The notes beneath the pieces are model-generated. The model saw only the letters and a program-made list of their open reading frames with translations, was not told the origin of the DNA and made no database searches. From DAIMFL01 sp964372215 (GTDB lineage: Bacteria; Pseudomonadota; Alphaproteobacteria; Dongiales; Dongiaceae), in assembly GCA_964372215.1 (NCBI GenBank), contig CAYJQC010000059.1, positions 1 to 15,796 of the forward strand: 15,796 nucleotides of DNA, given 5' to 3'. Shown here in pieces: positions 8,187-14,883 of the stretch; within the stretch, counting starts at the first letter, position 1, and every line of letters starts with the position of its first letter. The translations under genes and the position numbers were made by a program.

Positions 8187-8603
8187 ATGCCCCGAACGAT
8201 GCCCCCGGCCGGAATTCTGCGCATCGCCGCGCTGGCGCTGCTGCTGGCCGGCCCGGCGCCGGCGGCCATCGGCGGGCTGGCCGCCGGCGACGCGGCCGAG
8301 ACCGCCTTCGTCGCCGGCCTCGAGGATCTGCCGCTGATGCCCGGCCTCGCCGAGGTCGCGGGCACCGCCACCGTGTTCGACGCGCCGCAGGGCCGCATCG
8401 TCGAGACCTTCGCCGCCGGCGCGGTCAGCGCCGACGACATCAAGGCCTTCTACGGCCAGACGCTGCCGCAGCTCGGCTGGACCGCGAGCGCCGGATCGGG
8501 CGCCGGGCCGGTCGAGTTCCGGCGCGAGGGCGAGCGGCTGGTGCTGGAAATCACCCCGGGCGCGAAGACCACCGTGGTGCGCTTCACCCTGGCGCCGCAA
8601 TAG
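8187..8603 (+). CDS. Small exported protein of unknown function
   Basis: This 138-residue protein has a predicted Sec signal peptide: a basic N-terminus (Arg3, Arg12), hydrophobic ILRIAALALLLAG, and a cleavage site around APA-A (residues 24-27). The mature part, ~110 residues, contains DLPLMPGLAEV, an APQGRIVETFAAG strand region, FYGQTLPQLGW, FRREGERLVLEI and VVRFTLAP. It has no cysteines or further membrane segment and looks like a small periplasmic alpha/beta domain. From memory, similar proteins occur next to mutM and enoyl-CoA hydratase genes in other Rhodospirillales, but I know no function. Base composition and codon use look like the neighbours. It starts 14 bases after the mutM stop, probably in the same transcript. 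An alternative start is the ATG at 8199. Confidence 0.8.
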   Translation: MPRTMPPAGILRIAALALLLAGPAPAAIGGLAAGDAAETAFVAGLEDLPLMPGLAEVAGTATVFDAPQGRIVETFAAGAVSADDIKAFYGQTLPQLGWTASAGSGAGPVEFRREGERLVLEITPGAKTTVVRFTLAPQ

Positions 8604-8666
8604 AGACATCGCAAAGGCCTGGCCGGCGATCCTGACGCCGCGTCCGAGCAACGCTTCGGAGATCCC

Positions 8667-9443
8667 ATGTCGTACCAGAACATCATCGTCGACACGCGCG
8701 GCCGGGTCGGCGTCGTCACCCTCAACCGTCCGCAGGCGCTGAATGCCCTGTGCGATGCGCTGATCCGCGAGCTCGGGCAGGCGCTCGACGCGTTCGAGGC
8801 CGATGACGCGATCCACGTGATCCTGATTACCGGCAGCGAGAAGGCCTTCGCCGCCGGCGCCGACATCAAGGAGATGAAGGATCGCGACTTCATCGACGTC
8901 TACGGCAGCGATTTCATCACCAAGGGCTGGGAGCGCGTGGCCCATAGCCGCAAGCCGGTGATCGCCGCGGTCGCCGGCTATGCGCTGGGCGGCGGCTGCG
9001 AGATGGCGATGATGTGCGACATCATCATCGCCGCCGATACCGCGAAGTTCGGCCAGCCCGAGATCACCATCGGCACGATTCCCGGTGCCGGCGGCACCCA
9101 GCGCCTGGCCCGCTTCGTCGGCAAGTCGAAGGCGATGGAAATGTGCCTGTCCGGCCGCATGATGGATGCGGCCGAGGCCGAGCGCAGCGGCCTGGTCGCA
9201 CGGGTGGTGCCGGCGGCGAACCTGATCGACGAGGCGATGGCGCTGGCCGACAAGATCGCGGCGCAGTCGCTGCCGATCCTGCTGATGGCGAAGGAGTCGG
9301 TGAATCGCGCCTACGAGACCACGCTCGCCGAAGGCCTCAGGTTCGAGCGCCGGATGTTTCATGCGACCTTTGGCACCGAGGATCGCCGCGAGGGCATGGC
9401 GGCGTTCGCCGAAAAGCGCAAGCCGGACTTCAAGAATCGCTGA
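8667..9443 (+). CDS. Enoyl-CoA hydratase (crotonase family)
   Basis: This enzyme hydrates trans-2-enoyl-CoA to 3-hydroxyacyl-CoA in beta-oxidation. The 258-residue length and sequence match short-chain crotonases. The oxyanion-hole regions are AFAAGADIKEM and ALGGGCEMAMMCD; the two catalytic glutamates correspond to Glu112 (GGGCEMA) and Glu132 (QPEITIGTIPGAGGTQRL), matching rat crotonase Glu144 and Glu164. It is therefore a true hydratase rather than an isomerase-only relative. GGAG sits 5 bases before the ATG. It lies between mutM and rpsT; this neighbourhood is conserved in alphaproteobacteria but says nothing clear about function. The chain-length range (fadB1- or paaF-like) cannot be told. 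Confidence 0.93.
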   Translation: MSYQNIIVDTRGRVGVVTLNRPQALNALCDALIRELGQALDAFEADDAIHVILITGSEKAFAAGADIKEMKDRDFIDVYGSDFITKGWERVAHSRKPVIAAVAGYALGGGCEMAMMCDIIIAADTAKFGQPEITIGTIPGAGGTQRLARFVGKSKAMEMCLSGRMMDAAEAERSGLVARVVPAANLIDEAMALADKIAAQSLPILLMAKESVNRAYETTLAEGLRFERRMFHATFGTEDRREGMAAFAEKRKPDFKNR

Positions 9444-9480
9444 AAACCCCCAGGTTTCTGCGGCTTTCCGAGGGAAGAGC

Positions 9481-9509
9481 TTGACGGCACCCGGTCCCGG
9501 GGATATAAC
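9481..9509 (+). promoter_or_regulatory. Sigma-70-type promoter for rpsT
   Basis: TTGACG (9481-9486) and TATAAC (9504-9509) are separated by exactly 17 bases, a near-consensus housekeeping promoter. Transcription would start near 9516, leaving a ~40-base leader before the rpsT ATG. It is the best promoter in the window, as expected for a ribosomal protein gene. Confidence 0.85.
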
Positions 9510-9555
9510 CCGCGGCCCATAGCAAGGCACTTTTTTCAGCAAGAGACCTAAGGTC

Positions 9556-9816
9556 ATGGCCCACCACAAGTCGGCGAAGAAGCGCATTCGCCAGATCGAG
9601 CGGCGCACCGAGATTCGCGGCGCGCGCACCAGCCGCATCCGCACCTTCATGAAGAAGGTCGAGACCGCGATCGCCAGCGGCGACAAGTCGGCCGCGCAGG
9701 ATGCCTTCAAGGAAGCGCAGCCTGAAATCCAGCGCGGCGTCATTCGCGGCGTGCTGCATCGGAACACCGCGTCGCGCAAGCTGTCGCGCCTGTCCGCGCG
9801 CATCAAGTCGCTCTGA
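9556..9816 (+). CDS. rpsT: 30S ribosomal protein S20
   Basis: S20 is a primary 16S rRNA-binding protein of the small subunit. The 86-residue, very basic protein has the typical start MAHHKSAKKRIRQ, internal RTSRIRTFMKKVE and the C-terminal HRNTASRKLSRLSARIK. Length matches the family exactly. It is transcribed from its own strong promoter at 9481-9509. The Shine-Dalgarno is ambiguous: TAAGG is very close to the ATG and AAGAGA lies farther upstream. It precedes the dnaA region, as in many alphaproteobacteria. Confidence 0.97.
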   Translation: MAHHKSAKKRIRQIERRTEIRGARTSRIRTFMKKVETAIASGDKSAAQDAFKEAQPEIQRGVIRGVLHRNTASRKLSRLSARIKSL

Positions 9817-9923
9817 TCACGCTGCAGCGGTAAGGCGCGCGGTCGCAGCGACGAGGCGGCCGCGGCGGGAGTCGTGCGTCCCGATGTCGCGCCGCAACAG
9901 CATCCGATCGCAATGGTGATCCG

Positions 9924-9945
9924 ACGCAACGGTGCGCGATTTTTT
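9924..9945 (+). terminator. Weak candidate intrinsic terminator after rpsT
   Basis: A short CGCA-ACGG-TGCG hairpin (9925-9936) is followed within three bases by six T (9940-9945). The stem is only four base pairs, so termination would be weak unless a longer pairing with upstream GATCGCA contributes. It lies about 110 bases after the rpsT stop. Confidence 0.3.
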
Positions 9946-10282
9946 CGGGCCCGCGCGTTCGATCATGTTGCCAGCCTCCGCCCTCGCGAGTAGAGTTGCC
10001 GGCACGGACTTCAGGGAGGCCCCGGGCGGAAGGGTTACTTCAAGAACAAAATAAATTTCGCCCAATTACTCACGTATCTTGGTCGGTCCAAAGTAGTTAT
10101 CGAAGACTCGCTTCTGGTTACGATCAGGTTCTGCATCTGAGATTGAAGGGCGTTCGGCCGGCCGGTCCGGTCGAGTGGATCGGGTTTTTGAAAGCGCCGT
10201 TCGATCCAGAGTGCCGTACGATCCAGAGTGCCGTACGATCCAGAGTGCCGTACGATCCAGAGTCTAGGGGGTTGCATCGAAC
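9946..10282. promoter_or_regulatory. Gene-free region upstream of rhodanese-dnaA: candidate dnaA control region or replication origin
   Basis: No credible gene lies between rpsT (ends 9816) and 10283. Bases 10031-10080 contain only about 17 G/C in 50, a sharp trough in a GC-rich sequence. Next come ATCCA-core sites: one on the minus strand (CGATCCACT, 10174-10182), then four in the 17-bp tandem repeats. These differ from the E. coli DnaA box TTATCCACA at three of nine positions and from the moderate-affinity Caulobacter-type box TGATCCACA at two. No perfect DnaA box is present. One GANTC site lies at 10105-10109. The region must hold the promoter of the rhodanese-dnaA unit, though I could not place clear hexamers. 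An origin role is inference. Confidence 0.5.
10202..10263 (+). repeat. 17-bp tandem direct repeat, 3.6 copies
   Basis: CGATCCAGAGTGCCGTA occurs three times without mismatch (10202-10218, 10219-10235, 10236-10252), followed by an 11-base partial copy (10253-10263). The array ends 19 bases before the rhodanese ATG and just before its AGGGGG ribosome-binding site. Each unit carries CGATCCAGA, with an ATCCA core like degenerate DnaA boxes, and a CGTACG palindrome forms at each junction. The iteron-like layout suggests protein binding, but this is not demonstrated. Confidence 0.9.
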
Positions 10283-10699
10283 ATGAGCTATGCCGGGGAT
10301 GTCGACCCGACCGAGGCTTGGAAGATGCTCTCCGAGGACGCGCGCGCGGTACTGGTCGACGTGCGGACCCAGCCGGAGTGGAGCTTCGTCGGCGTTCCCG
10401 ATCTCTCGGGCATCGGCAAGAGTCCGGTGCTGGTGCCGTGGCAGGTCTATCCCGCGATGGCGCAGAACCCGGACTTCGTCGCGGCGGTGGCCGAGGTCGC
10501 TCCCGACAAGGATGCGCCGGTTCTGTTTCTGTGCCGCAGCGGCGCCCGCTCGCGCGCCGCGGCAATCTCGATGACCGCTGCCGGCTATCGCCGTTGCTAC
10601 AACGTTTCCGACGGCTTCGAGGGGAATCCCGATGCCGGGCGGCATCGCGGCCAGGTCGGCGGCTGGAAGGTCGCCGGCCTTCCCTGGGTTCAGAGCTAG
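10283..10699 (+). CDS. Rhodanese-like domain protein upstream of dnaA
   Basis: This 138-residue single-domain rhodanese carries VLVDVRTQPEW in the N-terminal half and the active-site loop CRSGARSR with Cys84, expected to carry persulfide in sulfur transfer. It has no signal peptide or membrane segment, so it is cytoplasmic. The C-terminal FEGNPD...HRGQVGGWK...GLPWVQ block is typical of a subgroup found in alphaproteobacteria. AGGGGG at 10266-10271 is a plausible Shine-Dalgarno with an 11-base spacer. The stop lies 18 bases before the dnaA ATG, so both are probably co-transcribed and dnaA expression would depend on the repeat-bearing region upstream. The sulfur acceptor is unknown. Confidence 0.92.
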   Translation: MSYAGDVDPTEAWKMLSEDARAVLVDVRTQPEWSFVGVPDLSGIGKSPVLVPWQVYPAMAQNPDFVAAVAEVAPDKDAPVLFLCRSGARSRAAAISMTAAGYRRCYNVSDGFEGNPDAGRHRGQVGGWKVAGLPWVQS

Positions 10700-10717
10700 G
10701 GTTCAGGGCGGTTCGGC

Positions 10718-12112
10718 ATGGAAAAGGCGGGATCCGACAGCCAGATCAATGCCCAGTGGGCGCGCGTTCGCGGCCGGCTGCGGGCCGAGTTCGGCGAGGC
10801 GGCGTTCCGCAGCTGGCTGAAGCCGTTGACCCTGGTCGGGCATAGCGGCGGCGAGGTCCGCGTCGCGGTGCCGACGCGCTTCATGCGCGACTGGATCCTG
10901 TCGCATTACGTCGAGCGCCTGCGCGGCCTGTGGCAGAGCGAGAACCCGCAGGTCGCGGGCGTCGAGATCGTGGTCGAGAGCGGCCGCAGCAGCCAGCGCA
11001 CCGCCGGCCAGGCATCGGAGGAGGCCACGGTCGATACCGTCGACGGCGTGGCGCTGGTCCCCGAGGCGCGGTTGCCCGCGCACGAGGATGTCAGCGCGCC
11101 GCTCGATCCGCGCTTCACCTTCGAGAATTTCGTGGTCGGCAAGTCGAACGAGCTCGCCTATGCCGCGGCGCGCCGCGTCGCCGAGGCGCGCACCGTGCCG
11201 TTCAACCCGCTGTTCCTCTATGGTGGCGTCGGGCTCGGCAAGACCCATCTGATGCACGGCATCGCCTGGCACATCCGCACGGCGACGCCGAACCGGCGGG
11301 TGATCTACCTGTCGGCCGAAAAGTTCATGTACCAGTTCATCCGCGCCCTGCGGCACAAGAACACCATGGCCTTCAAGGAGCAGTTCCGCTCGGTCGACGT
11401 GCTGATGATCGACGACGTGCAGTTCATCAGCGGCAAGGATTCCACCCAGGAGGAGTTCTTCCACACCTTCAACGCGCTGGTCGACCAGAACCGCCAGGTC
11501 ATCATCTCCGCCGACAAGTCGCCCTCCGATCTCGAGGGGCTCGAGGAGCGCATGCGCTCCCGCCTCGGCTGGGGCCTGGTCGCCGACATCCACCCGACCA
11601 CCTACGAGCTCAGGCTCGGCATCCTGCAGGCCAAGGCCGAGCTGATGAAGGCCGAGATCCCGAGCAAGGTGCTCGAGTTCCTGGCCCACAAGATCACCTC
11701 CAACGTGCGCGAGCTCGAAGGCGCGCTCAATCGGATCGTCGCCCACACCACCCTGGTCGGCCGGTCGGTGACCATCGAGACCACCCAGGAGGTGCTGCAC
11801 GACCTGCTGCGCGCCAACGATCGCCGGGTCACCATCGAGGAGATCCAGAAGCGGGTCGCCGAGCACTTCAACATCAAGCTCTCGGACATGCATTCGGCCC
11901 GCCGCGCCCGCGCCGTGGCCCGGCCGCGCCAGGTCGCGATGTACCTGGCCAAGCAGCTCACCTCGCGCTCGTTGCCCGAGATCGGCCGCAAGTTCGGCGG
12001 CCGCGACCACACCACGGTGATGCACGCGGTGCGCAAGATCGAGGAGCTCCGGGCGATCGATTCCTCGTTCTCCGAGGACGTCGAGCTGCTGCGCCGCATG
12101 CTCGAGGGCTGA
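10718..12112 (+). CDS. dnaA: Chromosomal replication initiator protein DnaA
   Basis: DnaA binds boxes at oriC, unwinds it and loads the helicase. The 464-residue protein has all four domains: domain I (~1-85, ending near VEIVVESG), a variable linker (~86-130), the AAA+ domain starting at FTFENFVVGKSNELA, and the C-terminal DNA-binding domain. Walker A is GGVGLGKT (169-176); Walker B is LMIDDVQF with Asp232/233. The box-recognition signature is GRDHTTVMHAVRKI, with DHTTV at 430-434. AGGG (10705-10708) sits 9 bases before the ATG. It probably shares a transcript with the rhodanese gene, as no separate promoter fits the 18-base gap; one inside the rhodanese gene is possible. Confidence 0.98.
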   Translation: MEKAGSDSQINAQWARVRGRLRAEFGEAAFRSWLKPLTLVGHSGGEVRVAVPTRFMRDWILSHYVERLRGLWQSENPQVAGVEIVVESGRSSQRTAGQASEEATVDTVDGVALVPEARLPAHEDVSAPLDPRFTFENFVVGKSNELAYAAARRVAEARTVPFNPLFLYGGVGLGKTHLMHGIAWHIRTATPNRRVIYLSAEKFMYQFIRALRHKNTMAFKEQFRSVDVLMIDDVQFISGKDSTQEEFFHTFNALVDQNRQVIISADKSPSDLEGLEERMRSRLGWGLVADIHPTTYELRLGILQAKAELMKAEIPSKVLEFLAHKITSNVRELEGALNRIVAHTTLVGRSVTIETTQEVLHDLLRANDRRVTIEEIQKRVAEHFNIKLSDMHSARRARAVARPRQVAMYLAKQLTSRSLPEIGRKFGGRDHTTVMHAVRKIEELRAIDSSFSEDVELLRRMLEG

Positions 12113-12124
12113 AGCCTGCCGAGC

Positions 12125-12146
12125 GGGGTGGGGGGGGGGCGGGGGG
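12125..12146 (+). other. Guanine-rich tract downstream of dnaA
   Basis: G-runs of 4, 10 and 6, interrupted by single T and C, start 12 bases after the dnaA stop. The tract could supply four G-tracts for a quadruplex on the plus strand or in the mRNA. Because a similar homopolymer block breaks dut, base-calling or assembly error in the run lengths is also possible. Confidence 0.6.
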
Positions 12147-12169
12147 CCTGAAAGGGCCTGTAATCAGAA

Positions 12170-12203
12170 GCCGTTGGGGCGCCGCGGGGGGCCCCGCGAC
12201 GGC
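12170..12203. repeat. Inverted repeat in the dnaA-dnaN gap
   Basis: GCCGT (12170-12174) pairs with ACGGC (12199-12203), and GGGGC (12176-12180) with GCCCC (12191-12195), around a G/C-rich loop. No T-run follows on either strand, so it is not a textbook intrinsic terminator. It sits between the dnaA end and the dnaN promoter and may still stop or pause dnaA transcription. Confidence 0.5.
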
Positions 12204-12213
12204 GCGCAAAACC

Positions 12214-12242
12214 CTTACCTTTCCGGGCACTTCTGCTACAAT
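12214..12242 (+). promoter_or_regulatory. Probable dnaN promoter
   Basis: TACAAT (12237-12242) is a strong -10 match; CTTACC (12214-12219) is a weak -35 at exactly 17 bases. Transcription would start near 12249, giving a ~160-base leader before dnaN. The rest of the 298-base dnaA-dnaN gap holds only the G-tract and inverted repeat described separately, plus this leader, which could form a GCGCC/GGCGC stem. Confidence 0.6.
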
Positions 12243-12410
12243 GTCCGACCGGTTACGCCATGCGGCCAATTGCGCCGCTGCGACCGGCGCAGGGAGTTGC
12301 GCCCGAGCCGTCTCCGGAAGCCTTGCCGACCGCCAACCCCGAGGGCCGACGTGCCATCGCCACGGGCCCGATTCCCTGGATTCAACCCCGAACCCGAACC
12401 TTGTAGCACC

Positions 12411-13529
12411 ATGAAACTGACCATCGAACGCGGGGCCTTGCTGAAGGCGCTGGCGCACGTGCAAAGCGTGGTCGAGCGCCGCAACACGATCCCGATCCTG
12501 TCCAACGTGCTGATCGACGCCTCGGGTTCCGCGGTCAGCCTGACGGCGACCGACATGGATCTCACCATCGTCGAATCGGTGGCGGCCAGCGTCGCCGCCG
12601 CCGGCGCCACCACCGCGCCCGCGCACACCCTGTACGACATCGTGCGCAAGCTGCCGGACGGCGCCCAGGTGCAGATCGATTCCGGCGGCGACGGCAGCCA
12701 GCTCGCGATCCGCGCCGGCCGCTCGCGCTTCACCCTGGCGACCCTGCCGCGCGACGATTTCCCGGCGATGGGCGCGGGCGAGCTGCCGCACAGTTTTTCG
12801 ATCGCCGCCGGCGACATGCGCGGCCTGATCGACCGCACCCGCTTCGCCATCTCGACCGAGGAAACCCGCTACTACCTGAACGGCATCTACCTGCACGCCC
12901 ACAGCGCGGACGGCCCGCCGGTGCTGCGCGCGGTCGCCACCGACGGCCACCGCCTGGCCCGGGTCGAGATGCCGCTGCCGATGGGCGCCGCCGAGATTCC
13001 CGGGGTGATCCTGCCGCGCAAGGCGGTGGCCGAGATCCGCAAGCTGATCGACGAGTCCGATGCGCCGATCGACGTGGCGCTGTCGGAGACCCGGGTGCGC
13101 TTCGCCGTCGGCGACGTGGTGCTGACCTCCAAGCTGATCGACGGCACTTTCCCGGATTATCAGCGGGTGATCCCGAGCGGCAACGACAAGGTGCTCAAGG
13201 TCGACCGGCGCAGCTTCGCCGAGGCGGTCGATCGCGTCTCGACCATTTCGAGCGAGAAGTCGCGCGCGGTGAAGCTCAGCCTGAAGCCGGGCAATCTCAC
13301 GCTGTCCGCCACCAGCGCCGAGAACGGCAGCGCCAGCGAGGAGCTCGAGGTGAACTACGACGGCGGCGAGATCGATATCGGGTTCAACGCCCGCTATCTG
13401 CTCGACATCACCCAGCAGATCGAAGGCGACGGCGCCCAGCTCACGCTCGCCGACGCCGCCTCGCCGACGCTGGTGCGCGACGAATCCGACGCCAGCGCGC
13501 TCTACGTGCTGATGCCCATGCGGGTCTGA
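12411..13529 (+). CDS. dnaN: DNA polymerase III beta subunit (sliding clamp)
   Basis: The beta clamp dimer encircles DNA and tethers polymerase III and other proteins. The 372-residue protein has the typical start MKLTIERGALLKAL, the NTIPILSNVLI segment, FPDYQRVIP in domain II-III, and the invariant tail YVLMPMRV at the binding cleft. I chose the ATG at 12411 because it gives the canonical N-terminus; the open frame continues back to 12174 but the extension is not clamp-like. No clear Shine-Dalgarno precedes it (GTAGCACC only). It lies between dnaA and recF, 22 bases before the recF TTG. Confidence 0.97.
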   Translation: MKLTIERGALLKALAHVQSVVERRNTIPILSNVLIDASGSAVSLTATDMDLTIVESVAASVAAAGATTAPAHTLYDIVRKLPDGAQVQIDSGGDGSQLAIRAGRSRFTLATLPRDDFPAMGAGELPHSFSIAAGDMRGLIDRTRFAISTEETRYYLNGIYLHAHSADGPPVLRAVATDGHRLARVEMPLPMGAAEIPGVILPRKAVAEIRKLIDESDAPIDVALSETRVRFAVGDVVLTSKLIDGTFPDYQRVIPSGNDKVLKVDRRSFAEAVDRVSTISSEKSRAVKLSLKPGNLTLSATSAENGSASEELEVNYDGGEIDIGFNARYLLDITQQIEGDGAQLTLADAASPTLVRDESDASALYVLMPMRV

Positions 13530-13551
13530 CGAGACGCGTCCGGAAGCGCGT

Positions 13552-14838
13552 TTGACAGAGGGAACGACGTCGACCTTGCCGCAGCCATCGTTCGCCCCGA
13601 CACGATCCGGGCGGCCGGCGCGCGCGCTGCCGCCGTCGGCCGCGCCGATCGCCGGCGCCGGCAGCGCGGTGACCCGGCTGATGGTCAGCGCGTTCCGCTG
13701 CTATGCCCGCGCGCTGCTCGAGATCGACGGCCAGGGCCCGCGCCTGGTGGTGCTGACCGGGCCGAACGGCGCTGGCAAGACCAACCTGCTGGAGGCGCTG
13801 TCGCTCCTGGCGCCGGGGCGGGGCCTGCGCGGAGCCCGGCTGACGGCGCTCGACCGCCGGCTGCCGGGGCCGGCCGCGGGCGACGCGGCGGCGGCGACCG
13901 CCTGGGCGGTGGCGGCGCGGCTGGCGACGCCTTTGGGCGCGATCGATGTCGGCACCGGGCGCGATCCCGCGACGGAACCGCAGGCCGCCCGGGCCCGGCG
14001 CATCGTCAGGATCGACGGCGCGCCGGCCGGCAGCCAGGCGGCGCTCGCCAAGGTGGCGGCGATCTCGTGGCTGACGCCGCAGATGGACCGGTTGTTCCTG
14101 GACGGCGCCGGCGAGCGGCGCCGCTTCCTCGACCGGCTGGTGTTCTGTTTCGATCCGGCCCATGCGGCCCGGGTCGCGGCCTACGAGCAGGCGATGCGCG
14201 AGCGCATGCGGCTGCTGCGCGACGGGCCCGCCGGCGGGCGCGGCGATCCGGCCTGGCTGGCGGCGCTCGAGGAACAGGCCGCCGCCCAAGGCGTGGCGGT
14301 GGCCGCCGCGCGCTGCGACCTGGTGGCCCGGCTCGACGCCATCGCGGCGGCCCAGGACGGGCCGTTTCCCAGCCCCGCGATCGGCCTCGACGGCGCGGTC
14401 GAGAGCTGGCTCGGCGACCGGCCGGCGCTGGCCGCCGAGGACGAGCTGCGGGCCCGGCTGGCGCAGTCGCGCGGCCGCGACGCCGATTCCGGCGGCACCC
14501 GATGGGGACCGCATCGCAGCGATCTCAGCGTCTCCCATCGCGGCCGCGGCCTGCCGGCGGCGGAATGCTCGACCGGCGAGCAGAAGGCGCTGCTGATCGC
14601 CATCGTGCTCGCCCATGCCCGGCTGCAGGCCGAGCAGCGCGGCGCGGCGCCGATCCTGCTGCTCGACGAGGTGGCGGCCCATCTCGATGCCAGCCGGCGC
14701 GCGGCGCTGCACGAAACCCTGGTCGCGCTCGGCGCCCAGGCCTGGCTCACCGGCACCGACGAGGGGCTGTTCGCCGATCTCGCCGGCGCCGCGCAGTTCT
14801 TCCGGGTGCGCGACGCGGTCGTCACGCCCGGCCGATAG
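13552..14838 (+). CDS. recF: DNA replication/repair protein RecF
   Basis: RecF is an SMC-like ATPase that helps load RecA at single-strand gaps with RecO and RecR. From the TTG at 13552 the protein has 428 residues. Walker A is GPNGAGKTN (70-78), the ABC signature region is STGEQKALLIAIVLAHARL, and Walker B is ILLLDEVAAHLD, followed by TGTDEGLF. WLTPQMDRLFLDGAGERRRFLDRL is a RecF hallmark. The start is uncertain: the TTG has GGAAG 5 bases upstream, but the first ~39 residues are Pro/Ala-rich and not family-like. GTG 13669 (VTRLMVSAFRCYA) or ATG 13681 would give the usual RecF start. It lies between dnaN and gyrB. Confidence 0.93.
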   Translation: MTEGTTSTLPQPSFAPTRSGRPARALPPSAAPIAGAGSAVTRLMVSAFRCYARALLEIDGQGPRLVVLTGPNGAGKTNLLEALSLLAPGRGLRGARLTALDRRLPGPAAGDAAAATAWAVAARLATPLGAIDVGTGRDPATEPQAARARRIVRIDGAPAGSQAALAKVAAISWLTPQMDRLFLDGAGERRRFLDRLVFCFDPAHAARVAAYEQAMRERMRLLRDGPAGGRGDPAWLAALEEQAAAQGVAVAAARCDLVARLDAIAAAQDGPFPSPAIGLDGAVESWLGDRPALAAEDELRARLAQSRGRDADSGGTRWGPHRSDLSVSHRGRGLPAAECSTGEQKALLIAIVLAHARLQAEQRGAAPILLLDEVAAHLDASRRAALHETLVALGAQAWLTGTDEGLFADLAGAAQFFRVRDAVVTPGR

Positions 14839-14883
14839 GCATCGGCGAGGCCCCGACCGGCATTTTCTTGAACGGATGACACC

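Noticed and set aside
8148..9929. 593-codon minus-strand open frame
   Set aside because: Antisense to the enoyl-CoA hydratase and rpsT genes; no domain seen.
9817..10065. 82-codon minus-strand ORF between rpsT and the rhodanese gene
   Set aside because: No Shine-Dalgarno, no recognisable motif, mixed composition; it lies over the putative control region.
10202..10263. CRISPR array
   Set aside because: The 17-bp units are directly contiguous with no spacers and no cas genes are present.
9817..10282. Canonical DnaA boxes (TTATCCACA)
   Set aside because: None found; the nearest hits, such as TTATCGAAG near 10098, match only six of nine bases. The origin call is therefore kept tentative.
10930..12414. 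494-codon plus-strand frame overlapping dnaA
   Set aside because: Out-of-frame shadow of dnaA with Arg/Gly/Pro-rich content.
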